A stretch of 64,000 bases of DNA. It comes from Martelella sp. NC20. GTDB taxonomy: Bacteria; Pseudomonadota; Alphaproteobacteria; Rhizobiales; Rhizobiaceae. Below the pieces are notes generated by a model, which had not been told where the DNA came from, did not search any database, and saw only the letters and a program-made list of their open reading frames with translations. Of this stretch, positions 26,951 to 37,148 are shown one piece after another. Each line of letters begins with the position of its first letter. Position 1 is the stretch's first letter. The stretch covers positions 2,840,001-2,904,000 of the forward strand of contig NZ_CP054861.1 in NCBI RefSeq assembly GCF_013459645.1, in the 5' to 3' direction. Both the position numbers and the translations under genes were made by a program.

Positions 26951-27388
26951 ATGGCGCGTGAAAACAAAAGCGAGGACTGGCAGGGGCGATATTCGCCGAG
27001 TCTCGAGAGCGTGGAATCGCTCGCGATCGAGGCCTATGCGAAACTGCCCGAGGCGTTTCGGGCGCTCACTGGCGACCTCGTCATCGAAATCGCGGATTTT
27101 CCGAGCGACGAGATATTCGAGGACATGGCGCTGGAAACGCCTTTCGATCTGCTCGGCCTGTTCGAAGGGCGCGGCGTTTCGGAGCGCTTTACCATGGAAA
27201 CGGGCGAGATGGTGAACCGGATCACCCTATACCGCCGTCCGATCCTCGACTACTGGGCCGAGAACGAGGAAACCCTGGGCGATATCGTCAGCCATGTGCT
27301 GATCCACGAAATCGGTCACCATTTCGGCCTGTCGGATGACGACATGGAACGCATCGAGGAAAGCGTCGACACCGACGCCCGGCGCTGA
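26951..27388 (+). CDS. Small zincin-like metallopeptidase family protein
   Basis: 145 residues. Residues 119-123 are HEIGH, within VLIHEIGHHFGLSDDDME, the zinc-binding helix of the PF06262 (DUF1025) minimal zincin family. ITLYRRPILDYW precedes it. The proteins are cytoplasmic, with no signal peptide, and their substrate is unknown. The ATG at 26951 is 6 nt after AAGGAG. It converges on the carbonic anhydrase gene downstream. Confidence 0.87.
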   Translation: MARENKSEDWQGRYSPSLESVESLAIEAYAKLPEAFRALTGDLVIEIADFPSDEIFEDMALETPFDLLGLFEGRGVSERFTMETGEMVNRITLYRRPILDYWAENEETLGDIVSHVLIHEIGHHFGLSDDDMERIEESVDTDARR

Positions 27389-27410
27389 GACGCCGGACGG
27401 GGTTTCTCCA

Positions 27411-28049
27411 TCACTCCGGACGGATGAAATCGCCGGTCTTGTTGTCCATCACCCATAATTCGCCGGATGAAATGTCGAACCAGGCGCCGTAGAGCTTCAG
27501 CTTGCCCTGTTTCTCGGCTTCTTTCACGTTCGGAAACGAGCGCAGATTGGCGAGCGAGTTGCGGATCGAAATCCGCTCCAGCGCGGTCTGGCGCTCGCCT
27601 TCCGTCATGATGGAATTGGAATTCATCTGGGCGGCGGCGGGTTTCAGAAGATTGATCCACTTGCCGATGAAGTCGCCCGGCGACAACGGCTCGGCGTTCG
27701 GCGAAAGCGCTGCATGAATGCCGCCGCAGCGGCCATGGCCGAGCACCACGATATTCTTGACCTCAAGCCCCTCGACCGCAAATTCGAGGGCGGCGGAGGT
27801 GCCGTGATACTGGCCGTCCGGCTCATAGGGCGGCACCATGTTGGCGACATTGCGGACCACGAACAACTCGCCCGGGCTCGCGTCGAAAATCGTTTCGGGG
27901 GCGGCCCTGGAATCACAGCAGGCAATGAATAATGTCTGCGGCTTCTGCCCTTCCTCGGCGAGTTGGCGGTAGCGGGCGCTCTCTTCGACATAACGTCCCG
28001 ACATGAAGTTCTTGTAGCCGTCGAGAAGGGGTTGCGGGAAAGAGTCCAT
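27411..28049 (-). CDS. Beta-carbonic anhydrase (cytoplasmic)
   Basis: 212 residues with no signal peptide. The zinc ligands of the beta class are present: Cys44 and Asp46 in ACCDSR, His105 and Cys108 in GHGRCGG. Other family segments are SPGELFVVRNVANMVPP and TSAALEFAVEGLEVKNIVVLGH. It supplies bicarbonate for carboxylases in the cytoplasm. It lies 38 nt downstream of pdxY in the same direction, an arrangement common in rhizobia. It differs from the Tat-exported carbonic anhydrase gene at 20.9 kb by lacking a signal. Confidence 0.94.
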   Translation of the reverse strand: MDSFPQPLLDGYKNFMSGRYVEESARYRQLAEEGQKPQTLFIACCDSRAAPETIFDASPGELFVVRNVANMVPPYEPDGQYHGTSAALEFAVEGLEVKNIVVLGHGRCGGIHAALSPNAEPLSPGDFIGKWINLLKPAAAQMNSNSIMTEGERQTALERISIRNSLANLRSFPNVKEAEKQGKLKLYGAWFDISSGELWVMDNKTGDFIRPE

Positions 28050-28087
28050 CAGAATGCCGTCCTTTTTGTGGGTGCCTTGCCGGCTCG

Positions 28088-28969
28088 TCAGTTTCTTTTA
28101 CGTCGCCGGGAGGGATGCATCAATTGACGAAGGCCAACTTTTGCGAAAGGCGCCCTCAGGCTGTGCGCATCCTTTTCCGGCATCAGTTCATCGGATCCCT
28201 CGCGCACCGCGCGCGTCAGCGTTTCGAATACGGAAGCGGTCGATTTTTCAAGCGCTTCGCCCGGCGGCGCGCCGGCCAGCCTTGCAGCCAGAAACAGCGC
28301 GGAAAACAGGTCGCCAAGCCCGTTCGGCGGATTTTCGACACGCTGGTGCTCGGCAAGCAGCGCCTGCCTGCGATCGACAAACAGCGTCGCCACGCCCTCC
28401 TTCAGCATCGACTGTGCCGATGTGACCACCACTTCGGCGGGCCCGAGCGCAAGTGCCGCGTCGATCATGGCGGTGTTGTCGGCAAGCGCGCGGTTCGCAA
28501 GCCAGGAGAGTTCGAAGCGGTTGGGGGTCGCGATATCGGCAAGCGGCAGCAGCCGGTCGCGGATCGCCCTTGCGGTATCTTCGCCGACATAAAGACCGCC
28601 TTCGTCGCCGATCACGGGATCGCAGAGATAGATCAGGCCGGGGCTTTCGGCGCGCAGGTTTTCAACCAGTTCCGCGATCGCTTCGGCCTGGGCGGCATTC
28701 GCGAGATAGCCGCTGATGACGCCACAGACCTCTCCGCGCCAGCGGCTTTCGCCAAGCTCGCGGAGCGCGTTTGCGAATGCCTCGCCTTCAAACTGCAGCC
28801 GTGTCGCGCGCCAGTGGCCGGGATGCCAGGGCAGCACGACGGTGGGCACGGACCAAATGTTATAGCCCAGAGATTCAAGTGCAAAGACGATGGCGCGGTT
28901 GCCAATCTTGCCGCGCATGACGTAGCTTGAGATCGCCACAATGGCGCCGGCAGGGGGAGCGAATGTCAT
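28088..28969 (-). CDS. pdxY: Pyridoxal kinase
   Basis: 293 residues of the ribokinase-like pyridoxal kinase family, which phosphorylates pyridoxal in the B6 salvage pathway. Typical segments are ISSYVMRGKIGNRAIVFALESLGY, VPTVVLPWHPGHW, YLCDPVIGDEGGLYV, ATPNRFELSWL and the anion-hole/catalytic region PPNGLGDLFSALFLA. In that last region the usual GTGD motif reads NGLGD, with Asp as the catalytic base. The C-terminus is basic (PSRRRKRN). It is upstream of the carbonic anhydrase gene and divergent from the glutamate dehydrogenase gene. Confidence 0.9.
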   Translation of the reverse strand: MTFAPPAGAIVAISSYVMRGKIGNRAIVFALESLGYNIWSVPTVVLPWHPGHWRATRLQFEGEAFANALRELGESRWRGEVCGVISGYLANAAQAEAIAELVENLRAESPGLIYLCDPVIGDEGGLYVGEDTARAIRDRLLPLADIATPNRFELSWLANRALADNTAMIDAALALGPAEVVVTSAQSMLKEGVATLFVDRRQALLAEHQRVENPPNGLGDLFSALFLAARLAGAPPGEALEKSTASVFETLTRAVREGSDELMPEKDAHSLRAPFAKVGLRQLMHPSRRRKRN

Positions 28970-29183
28970 ATCTGGGCCCTGTTGATGCGTGGGCTGAAAC
29001 CAGCCTTGACGATAAGGTCATGAAATTGTTTTGCCATTCGTCTCATTTACGCTCTAAATCGCCTATTGGAGTGCGCTGTCAAGCGGCTGTCATGGCCGGG
29101 GCGTTAAACGATCTTCGTTCGTAGCGGAAATCGCCTAAAAAATAGCGGCGCAGTCCGCTTGAAAATAACTAGCTGGAGGAAAC

Positions 29184-32100
29184 ATGGAAAGCAAAGCCGA
29201 TCAGAAGCGCAAGTCCCTGATGCTAGAGGCCGAGCGACTGGCAAAAGAGGGCGGCAAGGCCTACGTCAACCCGGTTTTCATGTTCGAACACGCCAGCCCC
29301 GAGGATCTCGAACCTTACACGCCCGAGGCGATTGCGGCCGCAACCTTCCATGCCGCCGGCGAGATCGCGGCCTATGACGGCGGCGACGCGCTGGTCACGA
29401 TCGGCCAGGTCGAGGGCATCGCGCCGGGAGGCATCGCCACCGACGTGATCACGGTCACCGACCGCAACATGCCGTTCATCTATGATTCGGTGATGGCGGA
29501 GATCGGGGAATTCACCAGCGATTTCATGCTGGCCGTTCACCCGATCCTGGTCGTGTCGCAGGGCAGGGAGCCGGTGGCGTTTTCACCGGACATCGAACAT
29601 GCGGAAGACGACCGGATCAGCCATGTTCAGGTTCATGTGCGCCAGTTGGCGCCGGAAACGCGCGCGCGGCTGAAGGCGCGGCTCGAATATATCCTGAACC
29701 ATGTCCGCCTCGCGGTTGCCGGCTGGCCGGAAATGCTGGCCAAGCTCGAAACGGCGATGACCGAGATCGAGACCCGGGCGCCTTCCGGCTTTGCGGGAGC
29801 GCGGGACGAGGCGCTGGCCTTCCTCGCCTGGCTGCGGGACGGCAATTTCACCTTTCTCGGCATGCGCGAACTCGTCTATATCAACGATGCCGATGGCGCG
29901 CGGGTCGAGCATGTCTCGGACGCCGCGACCGGCATTCTCTCCGATCCGGAAATGCGGGTGTTGCGCCGGGGACCGAACCCGGTGGTCTCCACCCCGGAAA
30001 TCATCGCCTTCCTGGAAGGACCGAAACTGCTTCTGGTGACCAAGGCCAACACCACCTCCACCGTCCATCGCCGCGCCTATATGGACTATATCGGCGTCAA
30101 GCGTTTCGGCGAAAACGGCGAGGTTGTCGGCGAACTCAGGATCGTCGGCCTGTTCACCTTCACGGCCTATACCCAGTCGGCGGTGCGCATTCCGCTGCTT
30201 CGTGCCAAGATCGCGGATGTCACCCGCCGCTTCGGCTTCGAGCCAAAGAGCCATGCGGGGCGGATGCTCCAGAACACTCTGGAATCCTATCCACGCGACG
30301 AATTGTTCCAGGCGCCCGCGCCGCTGCTTGCCTCTTTCTGCGAACAGATCATGGCGGTCGCGGACCGGCCGCGCATCCGGGTGCTGAGCAGGATCGACAA
30401 TTTCGACCGGTTCGTGTCGGTGCTCGTCTATGTGCCGCGCAATCTTTACGATTCGCGCCTGCGCGAAAAGATCGGCGACTATCTCGCCAGCGTCTACCAT
30501 GGCCGGGTTTCCGCCTATTATCCGTCGTTCCCGGAGGGCCGTTCGGCGCGGGTGCATTTCATCATCGGACGGCGCAGCATGGACAAGACGCCGGACGTGC
30601 CGCAGGCCGAACTCGAGGCCGAGGTTACACGGCTTGCGGCCGACTGGACGGAGCGCTTCAAGGAACTCGCCGGTCCCGGCGCGCCCGAAATTGACGGCAA
30701 CGAGGCCTATCACGAGGCGTTCTCGCCTGATGACGCCTATGCCGATATCGGGCTGATCGCATCCGCGGCCAAGGACGGCATGTGCATCGGCTTCTACCGC
30801 GACAGGCATGAGGACGAGGCGGAGGTGCTGCGCCTGAAGATCTTCCACGCCGGCTCCCACCTGCCGCTGTCGCGGCGCGTGCCGCTGTTGGAAAATCTCG
30901 GCTTTTCCGTTGTCTCGGAACGGACCTTCGACCTGGAATATGCCGAAAGCGGCGTGGCGAGCAGCGAGGTCGTTCTTCATGACATGGAATTACTGGTCGA
31001 GGGCGATGTCGATCTGGAGGCCGATGGCGCTCGCCTTGAGGAGGCCTTCGTCGATGCCTTCCGGGGCGCCCTCAGCAATGACAGTTTCAACCGGCTGGTG
31101 CTGCTGGCCCGGCTCAGCGGTCGTCAGGCGAATGTGCTGCGGGCCTATGCGCAATATCTGCGCCAGGCCGGCGTCAACTATACCGGCGACTACATCGCGC
31201 ACTCGCTTTGCCAGTATCCGGTGATTTCGCGGGCGCTGTTTTCCATGTTCGAGACCGCCTTCGATCCCGCCCTTTCCGATGAGGCCCGCAGCAACGGGCT
31301 GAAAAGCGCGCGCGGCACGATCACGGAAGGGCTCGAAGGCGTCCCCAATATCGATGACGACCGGATATTGCGGCTGTTCGTCAAGCTGATCGACGCGACG
31401 CTGCGGACCAATTATTTCCAGACGGACGAGGACGGCGCGCCGCGCCCCAACCTCGCGTTCAAATTCGCCTCGCAATCGCTTGCCATCCTGCCGCAGCCAC
31501 GGCCGTTCCGCGAGGTCTATCTCTACGGCCCGCAGGTGGAGGGCGTGCATCTGCGCTTCGGCAAGGTCGCGCGTGGCGGGCTCAGATGGTCGGATCGCGG
31601 GCAGGATTACCGCACCGAGGTGCTGGGTCTGGTCAAGGCCCAGCAGGTCAAGAACGCGGTGATCGTGCCGGTCGGGGCCAAGGGCGGCTTCTATCCGAAG
31701 AACCTGCCCGTGGGCGGCAGTCGCGAGGACGTGTTCAACGCCGGCCGCGAGGCCTATAAGAGCTATATCCGCACCCTGCTGTCGATCACCGACAATATCA
31801 TCGACGGCGAGGTGGTGCCGCCGAAGGATACGGTGCGCGCCGATGAGGACGACCCCTATTTCGTGGTCGCCGCCGACAAGGGCACGGCGACTTTCTCCGA
31901 CACCGCCAATGCTCTGGCGCAGGAGGCGGATTTCTGGCTTGACGATGCTTTCGCCTCGGGCGGCTCGGCCGGCTATGACCACAAGAAGATGGGCATTACC
32001 GCGCGCGGCGGCTGGGAAGCGGTAAAACGGCATTTCCGCGAGATGAACATCGATATCCAGACCACGCCGTTTACCGTTGCCGGCGTCGGCGACATGTCGG

Positions 32101-33965
32101 GCGATGTGTTCGGCAACGGCATGCTGCTTTCCGAAAAGATCCGGCTGGTGGCCGCCTTCGATCACCGCGATATCTTCATCGACCCGGATCCCGATCCGGC
32201 GGCGGGCTTCGCCGAGCGCAAGCGGTTGTTCGATCTGCCGCGCTCAAGCTGGCAGGACTATGACCGGGAGAAGATGTCGGCGGGCGGCATGATCATCTCC
32301 CGCAATGTGAAATCCGTGACGCTGACGCCCGAGGCGGCAGCCGCGATCGGGCTCGAGGCCGCGCAATATTCGCCGTTCGAGGTGATGACCGCGATCCTCA
32401 AGAGCGAGGTCGATCTGCTGTGGTTCGGCGGCATCGGCACCTATATCAAGGCCGCGGGCGAGACCAATGCCGAGGTCGGCGATCGCGGCAATGATGCGAT
32501 CCGTATCAATGCCAACGAGCTTCGCGTCAAGGTCATCGGCGAGGGCGCCAATCTCGGCGTCACCCAGAAGGGCCGCATTGCCTTCGGGCTCAAGGGCGGT
32601 CGCTGCAATTCCGACGCCATCGACAATTCCGCGGGCGTCAACTGCTCCGACGTCGAGGTCAACATCAAGATCGCGCTCGCCTCCGCGATGCGCGCGGGCA
32701 GGCTGTCGCGCGGGGACCGCGACCGCCTGCTTGCGGAGATGACCGAGGCGGTGGCGGAAATCGTGCTCGAAAACAACTATCTCCAGACGCTCGCGATCTC
32801 GCTCAGCACCCGCCAGGGGCTGCAGAGCCTGTTGTCGCTGTCGCGGATGATGGAGGTTATGGAACGCGAGGGCCATCTCGATCGCGCCGTGGAAACGCTG
32901 CCGGATGAGGAGGCGCTGAAAACCCGCCGCCAGGCCGACCAGGCGATGACGCGGGCCGAGACCGGGGTGCTGCTGTCCTACGGCAAGATCGTGCTGTTCG
33001 ACCAGCTTCTGGAAAGCGACCTGCCGGACGATCCCTATATGGTGCCGCTGCTCTACGGCTATTTCCCGGAGCGTATGCGCGAGGCGTTCTCAGACGATAT
33101 CGCCGGCCATCGCCTGCGCCGGGAGATCATCTCCACCAGGCTTGCCAATGACGTGATCAATCGCGGCGGACCGGAATTCGTCATCAATGCCTGCGATCTG
33201 ACGGCGGCGACGCCGGCGGAGGTGGTCAAGGCCGCGATCATCGCGCGCGACGGTTTCGCGATGGAGGAGGTCTGGGAAGCGGTCAATGCGCTTGACGGCA
33301 CGATCGATGGCGATGTCCAGAACGCGATCTATACCCAGCTTCGCTATGTGTTCCGGATCCTGACGCATCTGCTGCTGCGCAACGGCCTCGCCGAGGGGGA
33401 TATCGCCGGCTCGGTCGAAAAGCTGCGTGACGCGTTCTCGCTGTTCGAGTCGGAAATCGGGGATCTGCTGCCGGAAGCGCGCGCCGAATGGCTGGCGGGC
33501 CAGGAGGCTGGCTGGCTGCAGGCGGGCGTGCCGGAAGTGCTGTCGCGGCGTCTTGCCCAACACCTGTCCATGATGTTCGTGCCGGAGGCGTTGCAGATCG
33601 CAAGCCGCAGCGGCCAGAGCCTGGAACAGGCGGCGAAGGCCTATTTCGAGGTGACGAATATGTTCTATGTCTCGCCGCTGCTGTCGGCGGCGAGCCGGAT
33701 GAGTCCCACCGATTTCTACGATTCGCTCGCGCTCGCCCGGTCCATGGACCAGATTTCCGCAAGCCGCCGCGATCTGGCGGCCAACGCGCTGATTGGCCAT
33801 GGCGATCAGGAAGAACCTGTCGAAGCCTGGCGCGAGGCCCATTCCAGGCGGGTGCTGCAGATCACCGATCAGCTCTCGCGCCTTGCCGCGTCCGGAGACC
33901 CGACAATCGCGAAGACAACCGTGGCCGCCGGTCTCCTGGGAGATCTGGCGCGTGATCTCGTCTGA
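29184..33965 (+). CDS. NAD-specific glutamate dehydrogenase, 180-kDa class
   Basis: 1593 residues, the large-type NAD-GDH (about 1600 in alphaproteobacteria). It deaminates glutamate to 2-oxoglutarate, mainly for catabolism. The N-terminal 700 residues contain the ACT-like regulatory repeats. The catalytic core contains KVARGGLRWSDRGQDYRTEV and KNAVIVPVGAKGGF (residues about 790-835), then the dinucleotide-binding GVGDMSGDVFGNGMLLS and AAFDHRDIFIDP. LWFGGIGTYIK and VIGEGANLGVTQKGRIAF also match. The ATG follows GGAGG at 29175. It has its own leader, divergent from pdxY, and is complete with no frameshift. Confidence 0.96.
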   Translation: MESKADQKRKSLMLEAERLAKEGGKAYVNPVFMFEHASPEDLEPYTPEAIAAATFHAAGEIAAYDGGDALVTIGQVEGIAPGGIATDVITVTDRNMPFIYDSVMAEIGEFTSDFMLAVHPILVVSQGREPVAFSPDIEHAEDDRISHVQVHVRQLAPETRARLKARLEYILNHVRLAVAGWPEMLAKLETAMTEIETRAPSGFAGARDEALAFLAWLRDGNFTFLGMRELVYINDADGARVEHVSDAATGILSDPEMRVLRRGPNPVVSTPEIIAFLEGPKLLLVTKANTTSTVHRRAYMDYIGVKRFGENGEVVGELRIVGLFTFTAYTQSAVRIPLLRAKIADVTRRFGFEPKSHAGRMLQNTLESYPRDELFQAPAPLLASFCEQIMAVADRPRIRVLSRIDNFDRFVSVLVYVPRNLYDSRLREKIGDYLASVYHGRVSAYYPSFPEGRSARVHFIIGRRSMDKTPDVPQAELEAEVTRLAADWTERFKELAGPGAPEIDGNEAYHEAFSPDDAYADIGLIASAAKDGMCIGFYRDRHEDEAEVLRLKIFHAGSHLPLSRRVPLLENLGFSVVSERTFDLEYAESGVASSEVVLHDMELLVEGDVDLEADGARLEEAFVDAFRGALSNDSFNRLVLLARLSGRQANVLRAYAQYLRQAGVNYTGDYIAHSLCQYPVISRALFSMFETAFDPALSDEARSNGLKSARGTITEGLEGVPNIDDDRILRLFVKLIDATLRTNYFQTDEDGAPRPNLAFKFASQSLAILPQPRPFREVYLYGPQVEGVHLRFGKVARGGLRWSDRGQDYRTEVLGLVKAQQVKNAVIVPVGAKGGFYPKNLPVGGSREDVFNAGREAYKSYIRTLLSITDNIIDGEVVPPKDTVRADEDDPYFVVAADKGTATFSDTANALAQEADFWLDDAFASGGSAGYDHKKMGITARGGWEAVKRHFREMNIDIQTTPFTVAGVGDMSGDVFGNGMLLSEKIRLVAAFDHRDIFIDPDPDPAAGFAERKRLFDLPRSSWQDYDREKMSAGGMIISRNVKSVTLTPEAAAAIGLEAAQYSPFEVMTAILKSEVDLLWFGGIGTYIKAAGETNAEVGDRGNDAIRINANELRVKVIGEGANLGVTQKGRIAFGLKGGRCNSDAIDNSAGVNCSDVEVNIKIALASAMRAGRLSRGDRDRLLAEMTEAVAEIVLENNYLQTLAISLSTRQGLQSLLSLSRMMEVMEREGHLDRAVETLPDEEALKTRRQADQAMTRAETGVLLSYGKIVLFDQLLESDLPDDPYMVPLLYGYFPERMREAFSDDIAGHRLRREIISTRLANDVINRGGPEFVINACDLTAATPAEVVKAAIIARDGFAMEEVWEAVNALDGTIDGDVQNAIYTQLRYVFRILTHLLLRNGLAEGDIAGSVEKLRDAFSLFESEIGDLLPEARAEWLAGQEAGWLQAGVPEVLSRRLAQHLSMMFVPEALQIASRSGQSLEQAAKAYFEVTNMFYVSPLLSAASRMSPTDFYDSLALARSMDQISASRRDLAANALIGHGDQEEPVEAWREAHSRRVLQITDQLSRLAASGDPTIAKTTVAAGLLGDLARDLV

Positions 33966-34005
33966 TCGCGGATGACTTGCGCAACGCCCGCCGTCATTCT
34001 ATCGG

Positions 34006-35421
34006 ATGGCGGCAGGCGTGACAGGGGGCAGGGCAGTGACATTGGCTGAGGGCAGGGTGGACGGGCGCGCGGCGGGCCGGTCGGGCATTCTGGGGTGGAT
34101 GTTCTTCGACTGGGCGGCGCAGCCCTTTTTCACGGTGATCATCACCTTCATCTTCGGCCCCTATTTCGTTGCCTCACTCGGTCCGGACAAGGTCGCGGGC
34201 CAGACGGCCTGGGCCAACGCGGCGACGGTGGCGGGCCTCGTGATTGCGCTCACGGCCCCGCTTGCCGGCGCGCTCTCGGATGCCGTCGGCGGCAACAAGC
34301 GCTTCATCTGCGCCCTTTCAATCGTGCAGATCGCGAGCCTTGCCATGCTCTGGCATGCGGCGCCGGGCTCGGGCTATTTCTGGCCTGCGGTGATGATCGT
34401 GTTCGCCACGATTGCCGCCGAACTCTCGGTGGTCTTCAACGATGCCATGCTGCCCCGGCTGGTGGAGCGGGGAGCGATCTCCCGGATTTCCAACGATGCC
34501 TGGGGGCTCGGCTATCTGGGCGGCATGATCTTTCTCGTGCTGTTCCTGCTGTTCGTGTCCGCCGATCCCGACACCGGCCTCACGATACTGGGCCGCCCTC
34601 CGGTCTTCGGCCTGTCGGCGGCCGAAGGCGAGCCGGCGCGGCTGGCGGGGCCGCTTGCGGCGCTGTGGTATCTGGTTTTTCTGATGCCGATGATTCTGCT
34701 CACGCCCGACAGCATAAAAGCAGGCGGGGCAGGCAGGCGGCTGGGGGGAGGGCTTGCCGACTTTCTCTCGACCCTTCTCAGCCTCAGACGACGCCCGGCG
34801 CTGTTCCGTTTCTTCATCGCCCGCATGCTCTACATGGACGGCCTCAACGGTCTCCTGATCCTCGGCGGCGCATTTGCCGCCTCGATGTTCGGCTGGTCGA
34901 TCACCGAGATCGGCATTTACGGCATGATCCTCAATGTCGCCGCCATTTTCGGCTGCTTCGTTGCTGCCCGGCTCAGCCGCCGCGTCAGCGCCGGACGGGT
35001 GGTGATCGTCACGCTTTCGATGCTGATTGCCGCGACCTTCGGCGTGGTCTCCACCAGCGTCGATGCCACGCTGTTCGGGGCAATACCGCTTTTGCCGGCC
35101 CATGGCGGGCTGTTCTCGTCGGGCGCGGAAAAGGCGTTTCTGCTTTACGGCGTTATCATCGGCCTCGCATTCGGTCCCGTGCAGGCGGGCTCGCGCGCGT
35201 TTCTTGCGGTCGCCGTCGATGCGTCGGAGGCAGGCCGCTTCTTCGGCCTGTTCTCGCTGACCGGGCGGATGACGAGCTTCATGGCGACGGCCGGTTTCGC
35301 CTTGCTCACAAGCTGGACGGGCTCGCCGAATATCGGCATGGCGAGCCTGCTGGTGTTTCTGGTCGCCGGGCTGGCGTTGTTCGTGCCCGCGACGGTTGCC
35401 GTCAGTGACGGAAGGTCCTGA
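34006..35421 (+). CDS. MFS transporter (UMF1/Atg22-like)
   Basis: 471 residues with about 12 membrane helices. [24 protein letters not shown] near the N-terminus, and [29 protein letters not shown], are hallmarks of the Atg22-like UMF1 branch of the major facilitator superfamily. Yeast Atg22 exports amino acids from the vacuole; bacterial members are uncharacterised. Start choice is uncertain: ATG at 34006 or GTG at 34036 after GGGCAGGGCA. Its 3' end overlaps purH on the other strand by 20 nt, so the two transcripts are convergent. Confidence 0.85.
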   Translation: MAAGVTGGRAVTLAEGRVDGRAAGRSGILGWMFFDWAAQPFFTVIITFIFGPYFVASLGPDKVAGQTAWANAATVAGLVIALTAPLAGALSDAVGGNKRFICALSIVQIASLAMLWHAAPGSGYFWPAVMIVFATIAAELSVVFNDAMLPRLVERGAISRISNDAWGLGYLGGMIFLVLFLLFVSADPDTGLTILGRPPVFGLSAAEGEPARLAGPLAALWYLVFLMPMILLTPDSIKAGGAGRRLGGGLADFLSTLLSLRRRPALFRFFIARMLYMDGLNGLLILGGAFAASMFGWSITEIGIYGMILNVAAIFGCFVAARLSRRVSAGRVVIVTLSMLIAATFGVVSTSVDATLFGAIPLLPAHGGLFSSGAEKAFLLYGVIIGLAFGPVQAGSRAFLAVAVDASEAGRFFGLFSLTGRMTSFMATAGFALLTSWTGSPNIGMASLLVFLVAGLALFVPATVAVSDGRS

Positions 35422-37018
35422 CCCCGGTGAACACCATCGCCACGCCATTGGCGTTGGCGGCGTCGATCACCTCCTGATCGCGGATCGAACCGCCCGGCTG
35501 GATCACGGCGGTGGCGCCCGCGGCCACGGCAGAGAGCAGCCCGTCGGCGAACGGGAAGAAGGCTTCCGAGGCGACGGCCGAGCCCCTGGTCATCGGCTCG
35601 GGCCAGCCGGCGGCTTTCGCGGCTTCCTCGGCCTTGATGCCGGCAATCCGGGCTGAATCGATGCGGCTCATCTGGCCGGCGCCGATGCCGGCGGTCTGGC
35701 CATCCTTGACGTAGACGATTGCGTTCGACTTGACGTGCTTGGCGATCGCGAAGGCCATCTTCATGTCCTCGAGCTCGCGGTCGGTCGGCGCGCGTTCGGT
35801 AACCACGTTGAGCTCGATCTCGTCGATCATCGCGGTGTCGCGCGATTGCACCAGGAAGCCGCCGGCGACGGTCTTGAAATTCATGCCGCGCGCGCGCGGA
35901 TCCGGCAGGCCGCCGGTGGTGAGCAGGCGCAGGTTCTTCTTCGCGGCGATGATTTCGCGGGCGGCGTCATCGGCGTCGGGCGCGATGATCACCTCGGTGA
36001 ACAGCTTGACGATTTCCGAGGCGGTCTCGCCATCGAGCGTGCGGTTGAGCGCGACGATGCCGCCGAAGGCCGACTGGCTGTCGCAGGCGAGCGCCCGCCG
36101 GTAGGCCTCGACCAGCGTTTGCGCACGCGCCACGCCGCAGGGGTTGGCGTGCTTGATGATGGCGCAGGCGGGGGTTGCTTCCGGCGGGAACTCCGCAACC
36201 AGTTCGAAGGCGGCGTCGGTGTCGTTGATATTGTTGTAGGAAAGCTGCTTGCCCTGATGCTGCACGGCGTTTGCCACGCCCGGGCGCTTGTCGCCGGTGA
36301 CGTAGAAGGCTGCGGCCTGATGCGGGTTTTCGCCATAGCGCATTTCCTGGCGCAGCGTGCCGCCAAGCGTCATGTGGCGCGGGTTTGCAAGCGACAGCGC
36401 CTCAGCGAACCAGCCGGAAATCGCGGCGTCATAGGCGGCCGTGCGGGCATAGGCGCGGGCGGCGAGGTTCTGCCGGAGCGCGTAGGGCACGGTGCCGTTT
36501 CCGGCCTCGATCGCCTCGCTCACCTCGTCATAATCGGCCGGATCGGTGATCACGGTGACATAGGCGTGGTTCTTGGCGGCCGCACGGATCATCGCCGGGC
36601 CGCCGATATCGATATTTTCTACCGTGGTCGGATAATCGCCGCCGGCGGCGCGAACCTCTTCGAACGGATAGAGGTTGATGACCGCGAGATCGATGCCGGA
36701 AATGCCGTGCTCGCGCATCGCAGCCTGATGCTCCTCGTCGTCGCGGATCGCGAGCAGGCCGCCATGGACATTCGGATGCAGCGTCTTGACCCGGCCATCC
36801 ATGATCTCGGGAAAGCCGGTGATGGCGGAGACGTCTGTCACCTCGAGACCGGCCTCGGCCAGCGCCTTGTGGGTGCCGCCGGTCGAAAGCAGCCTGATCC
36901 CGCGGGCCGCAAGCGCGCTTGCGAATTCGACGATGCCGCTCTTGTCGGAGACAGAGAGCAGCGCGGTCTTCACGGTGACGAGATCGGGTGCTGGAATTTT
37001 CTTGGAGGCGACAGCCAT
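35402..37018 (-). CDS. purH: Bifunctional AICAR transformylase/IMP cyclohydrolase
   Basis: 538 residues, the usual length. The N-terminal IMP cyclohydrolase (MGS-like) domain has [40 protein letters not shown] and VVNLYPFE-type text ([10 protein letters not shown]). The C-terminal AICAR formyltransferase carries RYGENPHQ and [10 protein letters not shown], which hold catalytic Lys and His. It performs the last two steps of IMP synthesis. It lies downstream of the heparinase-like gene and rsmB, in an order conserved in Rhizobiales. Confidence 0.97.
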   Translation of the reverse strand: MAVASKKIPAPDLVTVKTALLSVSDKSGIVEFASALAARGIRLLSTGGTHKALAEAGLEVTDVSAITGFPEIMDGRVKTLHPNVHGGLLAIRDDEEHQAAMREHGISGIDLAVINLYPFEEVRAAGGDYPTTVENIDIGGPAMIRAAAKNHAYVTVITDPADYDEVSEAIEAGNGTVPYALRQNLAARAYARTAAYDAAISGWFAEALSLANPRHMTLGGTLRQEMRYGENPHQAAAFYVTGDKRPGVANAVQHQGKQLSYNNINDTDAAFELVAEFPPEATPACAIIKHANPCGVARAQTLVEAYRRALACDSQSAFGGIVALNRTLDGETASEIVKLFTEVIIAPDADDAAREIIAAKKNLRLLTTGGLPDPRARGMNFKTVAGGFLVQSRDTAMIDEIELNVVTERAPTDRELEDMKMAFAIAKHVKSNAIVYVKDGQTAGIGAGQMSRIDSARIAGIKAEEAAKAAGWPEPMTRGSAVASEAFFPFADGLLSAVAAGATAVIQPGGSIRDQEVIDAANANGVAMVFTGVRTFRH

Positions 37019-37148
37019 GGCGATGTCCTTCGGGCGGTCGCTGCGGAAAGCCGCAGCGCTGAAATACGGGATAGCTGCGGCGCTTTAGCACGGTGCGCGG
37101 CAATGTTAAACCGTTCCGGGCCTATTCGAGCGCACCTTCGGACCTGCT